A DNA stretch of 64,000 nt from Psychrobacillus sp044762655 (GCF_044762655.1 NZ_JBIWER010000005.1:227493-291492), one strand, 5' to 3'. Positions 25,876 through 35,290 are shown, numbered from the stretch's first letter. Notes: generated by a model from the sequence alone, not told the origin. A program made the numbers and translations.

Positions 25876-26238
25876 TTACATATTTTCATATTGAAGGTAT
25901 TCTAAAATATTTCCGAAGGGGTCTCTAAAACTAATATATTTTCCGGGAGGGCAATTAGTTGGTTCACCTACAATAAAATTTACTTCTTTCTCTTTTAAGA
26001 ATTTAACTTTTTCATAAATATCTTCAGTTTGAAACCCTAAAACAACACCTGAAACATCTTGATTGTAGGTTGCATTATCTTTCTCCTCTAAAACAATTGG
26101 TAACTCACCGTGTACAAGTGATGCAATCTTAGGACCATACTGTTTGTTTAATTCAAAACCTAAAGTATTCGTATAAAAGTCAATTGCTTTGTTTAAATTT
26201 GGCACGTAAATGCTTATAACACAAACCTGATTTTTCAT
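25876..26238 (-). CDS. VOC (glyoxalase/bleomycin-resistance) family protein
   Basis: A 120-residue single VOC domain: ISIYVPNLNKAIDFYTNTLGFEL at the N-terminus and FRDPFGNILEYLQ at the C-terminus, the latter carrying the metal-binding Glu. The first ligand position, normally His, is Ser in this copy. Substrate unknown. A strong AGGAGGA site precedes the ATG. Two further VOC genes lie at 57987 and 59342. Confidence 0.78.
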   Translation of the reverse strand: MKNQVCVISIYVPNLNKAIDFYTNTLGFELNKQYGPKIASLVHGELPIVLEEKDNATYNQDVSGVVLGFQTEDIYEKVKFLKEKEVNFIVGEPTNCPPGKYISFRDPFGNILEYLQYENM

Positions 26239-26436
26239 AATATCCTCCTATTATTGGTATTATTATAAACATTCTACATCGCTTAATGATAGTCCTTTCT
26301 TTTAAAAAATTTACTTATCTATTCTTGAAATAATGGTGTGCTTTAGTAAAAAAACAGGAAAAAATGAACTTGGAAGTGCTACTCCAAAACGATTTTCTAT
26401 ACAAAAGCAACCATTAACATTAACATAGCCAAAAAC

Positions 26437-26473
26437 AAAAAAGAACCTCTCCTAAAATAGGAAAAGTTCTTTT
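26437..26473 (-). terminator. terminator of yheBA
   Basis: AAAAGAAC and GTTCTTTT bracket an inner TCCTA/TAGGA stem. On the minus strand it ends in a T run just past the yheA stop. Confidence 0.65.
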
Positions 26474-26483
26474 AAATTATTGC

Positions 26484-26828
26484 TTAGATACCTTCATAAA
26501 GTTCTTGAACAGGCTTGATCAAGACACGATTTACTTCTTCAATAAGTTGGCTTAAGGCCATTTCTGCTTGAAGCATATGGAATATCTTTTCGTTTCCTTG
26601 CGCTAACTGAGCGGTTTTTTGTGCATACTCAATCTCTTCTCCAGAAATTTCTTCCCCGTTCATTTGCTTCTCTTGAAGAGACAATTGAACTTTACGGAAA
26701 CTTTGGAATAAAGCTAGAGCTTGTTCATCAGCTTTTACAGATTCTACTGCAGTTTTTACATTGGAGAATTCATCCGTTTGGCGCAGTGTTTTTTCTAGTT
26801 TGTTAATGTCATCATAAATGTTAATCAT
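26484..26828 (-). CDS. yheA: YlbF/YmcA-family protein YheA
   Basis: A 114-residue all-helical protein (B. subtilis YheA about 117), a UPF0342 member related to YlbF and YmcA, which bind RNase Y and affect mRNA processing, competence and biofilm. The Gln/Glu-rich central helix VQLSLQEKQMNGEEISGEEI is typical. AAGGGG precedes the ATG. It lies 19 bp downstream of yheB and ends at a terminator. Confidence 0.88.
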   Translation of the reverse strand: MINIYDDINKLEKTLRQTDEFSNVKTAVESVKADEQALALFQSFRKVQLSLQEKQMNGEEISGEEIEYAQKTAQLAQGNEKIFHMLQAEMALSQLIEEVNRVLIKPVQELYEGI

Positions 26829-26847
26829 GTTAGTTAGCCCCTTTAGT

Positions 26848-27990
26848 TTAAGTAGTAAAGAATACGATCAGTCCTTGAATAATACCGATAAGTCCACCAA
26901 GAACACCACCTAAAATGGTAATCATTTTGAACTCTCTCTTCGAAATACCAAGAACAATTTCCTCTAAGCGAGATACTGGAAAAGTATCTACTTGCTCTTT
27001 TACCATATCTTCTAATTTCATTTTACGCAAGACTTCTTCCAGCTTTGTTTCTGCTTCCTGGAATGCAAACGTCGTCACTTTAGGTATAAGATATGACGCT
27101 GTCCATCCAGTTGCTCCTGGAAAATAATGAAGGAAGCTATAATTCAATTTTTCTTCGATCGCCAATTGTTCTGCCAAATATTCCTTTACATTTTTAACAA
27201 TAGGCTCAAAGTCAAAGCCTTCCATCATTTCATTAAGTGGACGGTCCTTTAATTTCTCCCATTCGTTTCGTACAATTTTTTCTAGCATATTTTTCGTTCC
27301 AGGTGCTCTTAGGAATTTTAGTATTTCCGGTTGAACTTTTCCAGCAAGTGATGATGATTCACCCATGAACATTTGAATCATATTGCCGAGTGTCCCTTTA
27401 GTAGATAGGAAATCATCAATAAGATTTTTTACGGTCATCTTACCTTCTTCTGATTCAAAGAAATCTTCACCTTTAACTAGAATATACGAAACAATTTCTC
27501 TAACTTTGGTATCAGCTCTTTGTTGCCAATCGATTGGTGCAAGCTGACGTATAGTTTCCTGTTCGAATCTAGCTTTTAATTGGCTAAATTGAACATCCAC
27601 CTGGTCTTCTATTTTTTCATTTACAATAGTTGGAACGTTTTCAATTCCAGCAAGTTTCAACCAATCTTTTATCGTTTTTTCCGATTGAAAGACTTTGTCG
27701 TTCAGTTGCTCCGTTAGGAAATGAGCTGCTTTATTTTTCATTTCTTCATTGAAATACTTTTTCTTAAAGATATCAGGCGTCAACAAATGTTGGATAACAG
27801 TGTTCCCTAATTGTCTTGCTAGCTCATCGCGTCTTTTAGGGATTAAGCCTGGAGTGAACGGGATGCGCCACGAGCCTATATATTTTGCCTCATGTGGTCT
27901 AAATAACATTTTAATCGCAAAGTGATTAGTTATTGATCCAATCGCTGCTCCGACCACTGCCATAAATGTGATTGTCCATATAAAATCCAT
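26848..27990 (-). CDS. yheB: DUF445 family membrane protein YheB
   Basis: 380 residues (B. subtilis YheB about 377), with a membrane segment at each end (about residues 4-22 and 355-378) and a long amphipathic helical middle. The block ITNHFAIKMLFRPHEAKYIG is the signature of the DUF445/UPF0754 family. Function unknown; in B. subtilis the protein is linked to the spore membrane. ATG is taken 6-7 bp after AAGGTG. Operon with yheA. Confidence 0.87.
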   Translation of the reverse strand: MDFIWTITFMAVVGAAIGSITNHFAIKMLFRPHEAKYIGSWRIPFTPGLIPKRRDELARQLGNTVIQHLLTPDIFKKKYFNEEMKNKAAHFLTEQLNDKVFQSEKTIKDWLKLAGIENVPTIVNEKIEDQVDVQFSQLKARFEQETIRQLAPIDWQQRADTKVREIVSYILVKGEDFFESEEGKMTVKNLIDDFLSTKGTLGNMIQMFMGESSSLAGKVQPEILKFLRAPGTKNMLEKIVRNEWEKLKDRPLNEMMEGFDFEPIVKNVKEYLAEQLAIEEKLNYSFLHYFPGATGWTASYLIPKVTTFAFQEAETKLEEVLRKMKLEDMVKEQVDTFPVSRLEEIVLGISKREFKMITILGGVLGGLIGIIQGLIVFFTT

Positions 27991-28056
27991 CAATTTCACC
28001 TTTTTCCTCTAGCTTCTAAATTATTATAGCAGAGGAAAGGCAAACACTAAAAGAAT

Positions 28057-28446
28057 TTACAAAAAATGAAGCATAGTAGAAAGACGTATTGCATGCTCGG
28101 TCTCATCATGCATCGCAACAAATAGCGGTGCATATGCTTGTTGGATTGGTATTAACAATAACATTTCTTTATAAACCTCGGCAGCCTCTAGTTCATCCTT
28201 TATTGCATCTTTTATGCAGTCCTTCAAATCTGTACATAATTGAGGTTCCGGAAAGTTTTGAACAAATGTACCAGTCAGCATATAATAGAGTTGTTGGAAC
28301 ATTTCGTAATGGCTTTTTTCATCCTCATAAATATGTTCGATAAAACCTTGCAAATACGGATCATCAGTCAATTTATACATAGAACGATAAAAATGATAAT
28401 CATGATATTCATTAAGTATGGCTTGCCTTAATTGCTCATTAAACAA
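28057..28446 (-). CDS. ferritin-like four-helix protein
   Basis: A 129-residue helical protein with paired carboxylate/His motifs spaced as in ferritin-like diiron proteins: EYHDYHFYRSMY (about residues 13-24), EDEKSHYEMFQQLYY (about 41-55), KDELEAAEVYKEM (about 88-100) and DETEHAIRLSTML (about 115-127). The exact family is not recognised; rubrerythrin-type or spore-coat ferritin-like are options. TTG is the start, seven bases after AAGGAG. It is divergent from yheE with a palindrome between. Confidence 0.68.
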   Translation of the reverse strand: MFNEQLRQAILNEYHDYHFYRSMYKLTDDPYLQGFIEHIYEDEKSHYEMFQQLYYMLTGTFVQNFPEPQLCTDLKDCIKDAIKDELEAAEVYKEMLLLIPIQQAYAPLFVAMHDETEHAIRLSTMLHFL

Positions 28447-28459
28447 TTCGATGCTCCTT

Positions 28460-28480
28460 CACTAGTCATTTATACTAGTG
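28460..28480. promoter_or_regulatory. palindrome in the divergent promoter region
   Basis: CACTAGT and ACTAGTG, perfect 7-bp arms with a 7-bp spacer, lie between the ferritin-like gene and yheE. This is a likely binding site for a dimeric regulator. No matching regulator gene is adjacent. Confidence 0.4.
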
Positions 28481-28518
28481 TATGCGAACAAATTCGCTCA
28501 CATGAAAGGTTGATATTC

Positions 28519-28722
28519 TTGCTACAACATTTTAGCTTTAAACCACTCTATGAAAACAAACAACTTCCAGGTTGGTCTGTCTCTTTCTTTTATAAACAGC
28601 AGAGATATACTGCAGAATATGAACCAGATGGCATGATAAAATGGCTCGGGGAAACACCAGCTGATGAAGAAACAGTGAAAAAAATGATACACGAGCTAAT
28701 GTTATTTCATGTGTATGACTGA
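28519..28722 (+). CDS. yheE: YheE family protein (DUF5342)
   Basis: A 67-residue protein when started at the TTG that lies nine bases after GAAAGG. The frame is open 29 codons further upstream, but that part overlaps the divergent promoter and the palindrome and has no ribosome site. The conserved block FSFKPLYENKQLPGWSVSFF is that of the YheE family. Function unknown. A terminator follows. Confidence 0.75.
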   Translation: MLQHFSFKPLYENKQLPGWSVSFFYKQQRYTAEYEPDGMIKWLGETPADEETVKKMIHELMLFHVYD

Positions 28723-28747
28723 GGTATTAATATGAATATGCCAAGTT

Positions 28748-28785
28748 GTATGGAAATGATTTCTTCACTTCCATACACTTTTTTA
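28748..28785 (+). terminator. terminator of yheE
   Basis: GTATGGAA and TTCCATAC form an 8-bp stem followed by ACTTTTTT. It lies between the convergent ends of yheE and the MFS gene. Confidence 0.65.
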
Positions 28786-28802
28786 TTTCCACAAATATAT
28801 AT

Positions 28803-30059
28803 TTAATTGTTACTAATCTTCTTTCGTCCAAACACAAAATAGAAATAGCTAGAGGCAATAATATAAAGTATTCCTGTAATCGTAAACGTATAAGCATATC
28901 CCCAGTAGAAGCCAAATGTTACTACAAGACCTGTAGAAATAGCTCCAGTACTTGCCCAGCCTACATTGAAGACCATTTGGTTTACCGAATTTGCAAGTCC
29001 TTTATATTTATCCTGGACGAGATCCATTGCAATTGCACTTTGAATAGGATTCCCAGCATTCATCAAAGCCTGACGCATTAAAAAAGCAATAGAAGCGATG
29101 ATTAAAGAATTGGTATAACCCGTGATGAATAAAAATGGAATTGAGAGCAGTTGAAAAATTACTAATGCCTTTACTTTACCAACTCTTTTCACTAAAGCAG
29201 GTCCTAGCAACATAGCTACCGCGGTCATTGCAGAGCCAAGTGACAATATGAGACCAATATATGTATTTGATGCATCAAAGCGATTAGAAAAATATAAATT
29301 CAAATAAGGAATGACAAGCCCTGATCCAGTTCCAATTAATAGATTTGCAAAACCAAATAATATTATAACCTTCAAATTATTGCGGAAACCTTTCGGTGTA
29401 CTTGTTTCAATTTCTTCAACCTTGGTATTTGTATCTTCTTTAACTTTCACAGGTTTAAGCTGGAACAAAGGAAGCAAGCCCAATGTAAAAATGATTGCTC
29501 CTATGATTAACACATACTTAATGGAATCTACCGTAGGAATGTCTCCAATTACATGAAGGGCATCAGCTAACACCCCTCCCCCTAAACTTCCCACTACACT
29601 AGCAATGGTCATTAAAGAAAAGTGAATACTAAAAAGGTGCATACGCTCACTAGAATCTGTATTTTCAGCTAAAAAGGGAACGCCGGATACCTGGACTAAG
29701 GCCATAAATAAACCTGTAAAGAATGCTGCATAAATCAGTGATTGTTCTCCAGTAACTAAACTTCTGTAAAATAGAGTAATAGCAGCAACTATTGCCCCCA
29801 CGATTATGATTCTTTTCCTACCTAACCGGTCACTTAAAAAACCTGCTGGCACTAACATTAGGGCAGAAGCGAGCGACGTCATAGAGATGATTTTACCGTT
29901 AAGTGTTTCAGGAAAACCAAGTTCTTTTATGTATAGGTTGTACATAACCATAAATACACCCATTCCAATTTGAATGAGTATATTCGCAAGCATAAACATT
30001 TTCACATTTCTATTAAAGGAGGATATCTTCTTTTTCCAATCAGCAAACCAAATAAACAT
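28803..30059 (-). CDS. major facilitator superfamily transporter
   Basis: A 418-residue, twelve-helix transporter. The loop 2-3 MFS motif GFLSDRLGRKRIIIVG is near residues 73-88. A charged central loop (KVKEDTNTKVEEIETSTP) separates the two six-helix halves at about residues 205-225. The substrate is unknown; drug or sugar efflux types share this architecture. AGAGGT precedes the ATG. It is a single-gene unit. Confidence 0.82.
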   Translation of the reverse strand: MFIWFADWKKKISSFNRNVKMFMLANILIQIGMGVFMVMYNLYIKELGFPETLNGKIISMTSLASALMLVPAGFLSDRLGRKRIIIVGAIVAAITLFYRSLVTGEQSLIYAAFFTGLFMALVQVSGVPFLAENTDSSERMHLFSIHFSLMTIASVVGSLGGGVLADALHVIGDIPTVDSIKYVLIIGAIIFTLGLLPLFQLKPVKVKEDTNTKVEEIETSTPKGFRNNLKVIILFGFANLLIGTGSGLVIPYLNLYFSNRFDASNTYIGLILSLGSAMTAVAMLLGPALVKRVGKVKALVIFQLLSIPFLFITGYTNSLIIASIAFLMRQALMNAGNPIQSAIAMDLVQDKYKGLANSVNQMVFNVGWASTGAISTGLVVTFGFYWGYAYTFTITGILYIIASSYFYFVFGRKKISNN

Positions 30060-30209
30060 AGAGTACCTCTTCTCTTTATTTCGGTACTCTAAATATATGA
30101 TTTTCGAAGTAAAATTTCAATCTAATATTTTTATTGATTCGTTGCTATCATAGAATTTTAGCCTTACCTTATCTCTTAATTTTGTAAATAGGACTTAAAA
30201 GAAACTAGA

Positions 30210-31016
30210 TTATTGGCCCGCTAAAGGTGTTTGGTTAGTAAGATTCTCCTCAAATAGATCAATAATTTCTATAAAACGTTCTGCTTCTCTGAACGTGTGA
30301 TCTGCTAATAGTGGATGAATGTTACTCTTAATTCGACACGCCTCTATTAAATCGCGTGCTGTTTTCTTAAAGTCTCTTAATGAAACGACAGATACTCGAT
30401 TTTGATCTAAAAATTGATCAAGCAGTGGAGGAGTCTCTGATTGTGGTTTCATATGTTCCAAGTCAAGTGCCTGATATAATAATTGATCAAAATCGTGGCT
30501 AAATTCTCTTGCCTGTTCGACTAATTTTCGTTCACTTGGGTCCAAAAGATGACCAATAAATTTAGCATGGTCTGCCATAATTTTAAGGAAAAATACATTT
30601 TCTTTAATGATTGCTTCTGGTAAAGGCTGCAGCTTCCCTTCATTTAATTCTTTTAACCTTTTAGCAAAATAAGCTGCCTCTCTACTTGTATGATCAACTA
30701 ATAATGGAAAATTGTTCGTTCTGATTTCGCATCTTAGGATGAGTCCTAAAACTTTTCGTTTATACGCCCAAATCGATACTGCCGCTTGATACACATGTGT
30801 ATTGAAAGCTTTGACCTGCTGTGGATCAGAATTCACAGAGTAACCCGCTAACTGCTCTTCAATTTTTTCGAAAATTGCAATGTACTGTTGTGCTTCTTCA
30901 ATCAACTTTTGCTCATTAAAAGTAAATCCTAAGCTTAAAAAAAATGCATGTTCCTTCATAATTCTTGACCAAAATGCAATTTCATTCAATGACCTTACAA
31001 CAAACTCATTCGCCAA
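30210..31016 (-). CDS. DUF2935 family protein
   Basis: 268 residues made of two related helical halves. Each half contains an FWxRIMKEHAxFL-type or FFLKIMADHAKFI block (about residues 14-28 and 143-156) and a later LVDHTSREAAYF or LLADHTFREAERF block (about 105-120 and 235-250). The repeated His and Glu residues suggest a ferritin-like metal site; this is inference. DUF2935 proteins occur mainly in spore-forming Firmicutes. The TTG start lies seven bases after GGAGGTGG. Confidence 0.8.
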   Translation of the reverse strand: MANEFVVRSLNEIAFWSRIMKEHAFFLSLGFTFNEQKLIEEAQQYIAIFEKIEEQLAGYSVNSDPQQVKAFNTHVYQAAVSIWAYKRKVLGLILRCEIRTNNFPLLVDHTSREAAYFAKRLKELNEGKLQPLPEAIIKENVFFLKIMADHAKFIGHLLDPSERKLVEQAREFSHDFDQLLYQALDLEHMKPQSETPPLLDQFLDQNRVSVVSLRDFKKTARDLIEACRIKSNIHPLLADHTFREAERFIEIIDLFEENLTNQTPLAGQ

Positions 31017-31089
31017 CCAACCACCTCCAAGTTTTCTTCCTTACATTGTATGATTCGTTTTATAAAAAAATTTTCAAGCCAAGCTAAAT

Positions 31090-31212
31090 AAGAAGATCAA
31101 TCAACGCGGGATCTCCGCTCTAGGCGAACGCTTTCCGCGGGCACGGCTCGAGCCTGTAGTCTCTCGCTCGTGCTATTCCCGCTGGAGTCGTCGCCTAGAG
31201 CGGAGATCATAA
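31090..31212. repeat. G+C-rich palindromic intergenic element
   Basis: The ends GATCTCCGCTCTAGGCGA and TCGCCTAGAGCGGAGATC are perfect 18-bp inverted repeats. Between them lie CGCTTTCCGCGGGCACGGCTC and a partner arm CTCGCTCGTGC...CCCGCTGGAGTC that can pair as an inner stem. This type of element (gctttccgcgggcacggc ... attcccgctggagtc) is one I recall as recurring between genes in Bacillaceae/Planococcaceae genomes. Its G+C content is far above the surrounding A+T-rich DNA. Confidence 0.75.
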
Positions 31213-31394
31213 AGTTCAGCTTTTATATTTGAACAATATTTTCTTTATAAGAAAATTCATTTCATTTATTCTCAATATAACAAGTACCTGTAGTATAAAA
31301 GACGACATTATATCTAAATTTTGATTAAATATTAGTGTCTTTAAGCCGTATGCTATGACCAATCTAAATATGGAATACTTTACCAAGTTGATTG

Positions 31395-31585
31395 TTGTGA
31401 AAGTTGGCGACTCTAGCGGGATAAGCGAGTAAGTCGAAACACCGCAGAGAGCATTTTATAGAAACAAAGGCTTAGATCGACGCCTCGTGTGGCCACGCCT
31501 TCGTGACCAACTTCCTATTGGCTTGAGGAGGATTGGCCTCGCCCGCGGAAAGCGTCCAACTGAAACGGAAATCAGTTGTATTATT
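31395..31585. repeat. second, different intergenic repeat copy
   Basis: A second G+C-rich block carries GGCGACTCTAGCGGGATAAGCGAG, AGTCGAAACACCGCAGAGAGC and GCGGAAAGCGTCCAACTGAAACGGAAATCAG in pieces. The parts overlap in sequence with the repeat at 31090 (in reverse) and with the decayed copies at about 3925 and 13960. Together with 31090-31212 it fills the 640-bp gap between the DUF2935 gene and bmrD. Confidence 0.6.
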
Positions 31586-31636
31586 TTTTTATTTTCCAAT
31601 ACTCTGTTTTCACTGCTCATTTTTATTAACATCATA

Positions 31637-31682
31637 AAAAAAGGGAGTATCCCCGCATGTGTTATACATGCTGAGACACTCC
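31637..31682 (-). terminator. terminator of bmrCD
   Basis: On the minus strand GGAGT and GCATG pair with CATGC and ACTCC with small internal loops, followed by seven T residues. It begins inside the last codons of bmrD. Confidence 0.7.
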
Positions 31683-33401
31683 TGCTTGTAACTTATACAT
31701 TTGTTCATAACGACCTTGCAACTGTAATAACTCATCGTGAGTTCCACTTTCTACAATTTCTCCACGGTCTAGTACTAAAATGCGGTCTGCATTTTTAATT
31801 GTAGACAGACGATGCGCAATAATAAATGTAGTTCTTCCTTTTTTCAATACGTCCATCGCATGCTGAATAATCTCTTCGGTTTCTGTATCAATATTAGAAG
31901 TCGCTTCATCCAAAATTAATATCGCCGGATCAAATGCAAGAGCTCTAGCAAAAGATACGAGTTGTCTTTGTCCAGATGATAATGTGCTCCCTTTCTCGAT
32001 AACCGGTTCATCCAATCCTTTTTCTAGATTTTTTAACACACGCTCTCCACCAACAGCCTCTAAAGCTGCCTCTACTTTTTCTCGTGAAATACGTGGATCG
32101 TTTAAACTTACATTGGATTCAATCGTTCCTGAGAACAAATAAGGATCCTGCAACACAATGCCCATATGCTCTCGAATCGTTTGTCTTGGTAAAGTTGTTA
32201 TATCCGTTCCATCTATTAGAATTTTCCCTTTAGAAGGATCATAGAAGCGGAACAACAGGTTCATAATAGAGCTTTTACCAGATCCAGTATGACCTACAAG
32301 TGCCACTGTCTCTCCTTTATTAGCTACAAAATTCAAATTTTTCAATACATAATCGTCCGCTTTATATGCAAAGGATACATCTTTAAATTCTACATTTCCT
32401 TCATAACGCTTCATACGTTCATCTTTTACTTCTTCTCCTGATTCATCAAGTAATTGGAACACTCGATGTCCAGCAACCAAGGATCTTTCCAACTGCGAAA
32501 ATTGGTTAACTATACCTGTGATTGGGTTAAATAATCGAGTCGTGTAGTCAACAAATGCATAGAGCATACCTGCTGAAATAATTGTATTTGGCTCTAGAGA
32601 TAAGCTTCCAAAATACCAGATGAACATGACAAACATAATCGTACGGAGCACACTTACTAAGTTAAATGAAGTTGCTGAGTCTAATGTTAATAACTTTTTC
32701 TGATAGCGATAATGTTCTTCATTCATCTCCTCAAATTCGTGTTCCATTTGCTTTTCGCGTTTAAATGCTTGAATTATGGACATCCCTTGAATGGATTCAT
32801 TGAGCATGGCATTTAAATCAGCAATTTTTGTACGAACAATATGATTATATTTGGATGCATATTTTCGATAAGCAATCATCCACACATACACAATTGGAAC
32901 AACAAATAGTGCCATTGCAGCCATTTGTACATTTAAGATGAACAAAGCTACGTAAACCCCTGCAATTGAAATAATACTTGTAGCAAACTGAGATAGTACT
33001 TGCACATACAAGTTACGAATTGCTTCTGTATCGTTCGTAACACGTGCTACAACTTTTCCAGCAGGTAAGTTATCAAAATACTGTATTGGCAATGTTTGCG
33101 TATGTTGAAAAACATCATTTCGAAGCTTTTGTACAACTCGGTTTGCACCAATCTGTAAATTAATAAACATAAAATATCTAAACACTGCTGTTACGATCGC
33201 TAAGCCGAAGTAAACTGCCAACAGCATTAATATAGGCTGAAGATTAATAGCTCCTTCGGTGATATGGTCGTCGATAATTTTCTTCGCAATGAATGGACCA
33301 GTTAAATCTGCAAACACTGCAATAGTTAAAAAGATTAGGCCAAGAATAATTGGTTTTTTATAAATTAACGCATAATGGTAGAGTCGTTTTCCTGTACTCA
33401 T
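31662..33401 (-). CDS. bmrD: heterodimeric ABC multidrug exporter subunit (BmrD/YheH-like)
   Basis: A 579-residue half-transporter. Six membrane helices (about residues 15-305) are fused to an ATPase with Walker A GHTGSGKSS, signature LSSGQRQ, Walker B LILDEATS with the catalytic Glu, and the H-loop AHRLST. The intact Walker B contrasts with the degenerate one in its partner, as in B. subtilis BmrD. It is shorter than B. subtilis BmrD (about 673), lacking the long N-terminal insertion. The start overlaps the end of bmrC by 4 bp, so the pair is co-translated. Confidence 0.82.
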   Translation of the reverse strand: MSTGKRLYHYALIYKKPIILGLIFLTIAVFADLTGPFIAKKIIDDHITEGAINLQPILMLLAVYFGLAIVTAVFRYFMFINLQIGANRVVQKLRNDVFQHTQTLPIQYFDNLPAGKVVARVTNDTEAIRNLYVQVLSQFATSIISIAGVYVALFILNVQMAAMALFVVPIVYVWMIAYRKYASKYNHIVRTKIADLNAMLNESIQGMSIIQAFKREKQMEHEFEEMNEEHYRYQKKLLTLDSATSFNLVSVLRTIMFVMFIWYFGSLSLEPNTIISAGMLYAFVDYTTRLFNPITGIVNQFSQLERSLVAGHRVFQLLDESGEEVKDERMKRYEGNVEFKDVSFAYKADDYVLKNLNFVANKGETVALVGHTGSGKSSIMNLLFRFYDPSKGKILIDGTDITTLPRQTIREHMGIVLQDPYLFSGTIESNVSLNDPRISREKVEAALEAVGGERVLKNLEKGLDEPVIEKGSTLSSGQRQLVSFARALAFDPAILILDEATSNIDTETEEIIQHAMDVLKKGRTTFIIAHRLSTIKNADRILVLDRGEIVESGTHDELLQLQGRYEQMYKLQAGVSQHV

Positions 33402-35140
33402 GACGACACCCCCTCAAGCTGTTGACGATCATATTGCTCTTTGTACCAACCATTTTGTGCAAGAAGTTCTTCATGAGAGCCTTCTTCTACAATTAGACCT
33501 TCATCTAATACGATAATATGGTCCGCATGCTGGATACCTGATAATCGATGCGTCGTAATAATTGTTGTCTTTCCACTACGTTCATTTTGAATATTTTCAA
33601 TAATTTTAGCCTCTGTTTTTGCGTCTACTGCTGAAAGTGAATCATCTAACAGTAAAATTTCTGGGTTCTTAATAAGTGCTCGTGCTATAGATACACGTTG
33701 TTTTTGACCACCAGATAAGGATACCCCTTTTTCTCCAACTAACGTTTCTAAGCCCATTGGTAAATTCATTAGATCTTGCTGGAAATGTGCTAAACGAATT
33801 GCTTCTTCTAGCTCATCCTCCGTTGCATCCTCTTTACCAAATAGAATATTTTGGCGAATCGTTCTAGAAAACAGCACATGGTCCTGTGGAACATAACCAA
33901 TCCATTCAAGTACCTGATCTTTTGTTTGTGCGGAAATAGCCGTATCTCCTATTGTTAACTGACCCACTCCAATTGGATATTCCTTTAATAATTGCTTCAT
34001 AAAGGTAGTCTTTCCAGAACCGGTTTTCCCTACAATTCCTAAGGTTTGACCTTTCTGCAGATTCACTCGAATATTTTGCAGATTTTTTACTTGAGACAGT
34101 GGGTATTGGAACCCAACATCCTCGAAGCCAATGGAATCCACACTATTTAGATGTACCGGTGAAGTCGGATCTTTTACATCCTGGTCGTAGTCCAATGTTT
34201 CTTGCACTCGATCAAGCGAAGCATTTCCACGCTGCATAACATTGATAAGCTCACCAATTGCAAACATGGGCCAAATCGCCATACCTAAGTAGACGTTAAA
34301 AGTGATTAAATTTCCAACCGTCATTTCACCCTTTGATACTAAATAAGATCCGTAACCTAAGGCAACGACATAACTAATACCAGTTCCGACTTTAGTAATC
34401 GGTCCGAAAAGGGCATCAATTCGTTCCACAACCATATTTTTTTCATAAACCTCTTCACTCATATCAGCGAATTTTTGTTCATCCGCTCTTTCCTGGACAT
34501 AAGCGCGAATAACACGAACCCCAGCAACTGATTCTAAAACTCGGTCATTTAAATCACCAAATGCATCCTGTGCAACCATATACTTTTCGTGAATAATCTT
34601 CCCAAGATATTGCATGATAAATGCTAAAATAGGTATTGGTAATATTGCAAAAAAAGTAAGCTTCCATGAAATGATAAAGCCCATCGCAAGTATAAGTGCT
34701 GCCATATACATCGTTGAATCGATCAATGTCATAATTCCAAATCCTGCTGTTGTTGCTACCGCATTTAAATCATTTGTTGCACGGGCCATCAAATCTCCCG
34801 TACGATTTTTTTCATAAAATGTAGGTGTCATATTCAAAAATTTCAAGTTTAACTTCGAACGTAATATACGCTCGATCGTTATCGAGCCACCAAATAATTG
34901 GTATTGCCAAATAAAATTTAGTGCATAACCTACAATAATTATTCCCACAAAATAAAGAACATATTGCATTAACGACTCTTTTGTCATTACACCCGTCGTT
35001 ATGGAATCGATTGCTTCACCAACTAACCATGGTGGTAAAACCTCAAATGCACTAGCAATTATTAATATACTAACTGCAACTGTATAACGTTTCCAATGAT
35101 CTTTAAAAAACCATTTCAATTTAAATAAAACAGAAAACAT
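33398..35140 (-). CDS. bmrC: heterodimeric ABC multidrug exporter subunit (BmrC/YheI-like)
   Basis: A 580-residue half-transporter (B. subtilis BmrC about 585). Six membrane helices are followed by an ATPase with Walker A GKTGSGKTT, signature LSGGQKQ and H-loop THRLSG. Walker B reads LLLDDSLS: the catalytic Glu is replaced by Asp, the mark of the degenerate nucleotide site in BmrC-type subunits. With BmrD it should export drugs at the expense of ATP. The 340-base leader upstream contains two tiny ORFs and a terminator, pointing to antibiotic-responsive attenuation. Confidence 0.85.
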   Translation of the reverse strand: MFSVLFKLKWFFKDHWKRYTVAVSILIIASAFEVLPPWLVGEAIDSITTGVMTKESLMQYVLYFVGIIIVGYALNFIWQYQLFGGSITIERILRSKLNLKFLNMTPTFYEKNRTGDLMARATNDLNAVATTAGFGIMTLIDSTMYMAALILAMGFIISWKLTFFAILPIPILAFIMQYLGKIIHEKYMVAQDAFGDLNDRVLESVAGVRVIRAYVQERADEQKFADMSEEVYEKNMVVERIDALFGPITKVGTGISYVVALGYGSYLVSKGEMTVGNLITFNVYLGMAIWPMFAIGELINVMQRGNASLDRVQETLDYDQDVKDPTSPVHLNSVDSIGFEDVGFQYPLSQVKNLQNIRVNLQKGQTLGIVGKTGSGKTTFMKQLLKEYPIGVGQLTIGDTAISAQTKDQVLEWIGYVPQDHVLFSRTIRQNILFGKEDATEDELEEAIRLAHFQQDLMNLPMGLETLVGEKGVSLSGGQKQRVSIARALIKNPEILLLDDSLSAVDAKTEAKIIENIQNERSGKTTIITTHRLSGIQHADHIIVLDEGLIVEEGSHEELLAQNGWYKEQYDRQQLEGVSS

Positions 35141-35182
35141 TGTCTAATCCCTCTTTTCTTCTTTCTACACTGTACTTCTTAG

Positions 35183-35239
35183 CTATCCACCTTCAAGAGA
35201 TTCCTTCAATAAAATTTGCTTTTTCCGTTGAATTTTCAT
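35183..35239 (-). CDS. 18-residue ORF between attenuator and bmrC
   Basis: A tiny frame encoding a basic 18-residue peptide (MKIQRKKQILLKESLEGG), preceded by AAAAAGGAG eight bases from the ATG. It ends 42 bp before bmrC. The site is better than that of bmrC itself, so it is probably translated whenever the terminator is read through. Function unknown; it could couple or tune translation of bmrC. Confidence 0.45.
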   Translation of the reverse strand: MKIQRKKQILLKESLEGG

Positions 35240-35290
35240 ATCCAACACTCCTTTTTGAATTTTTGCACCAAAATATGGAAATAAAAAGAC

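Noticed and set aside
28432..28518. 29-codon N-terminal extension of yheE
   Set aside because: It overlaps the divergent promoter and palindrome and has no ribosome site; the family starts near the TTG at 28519.
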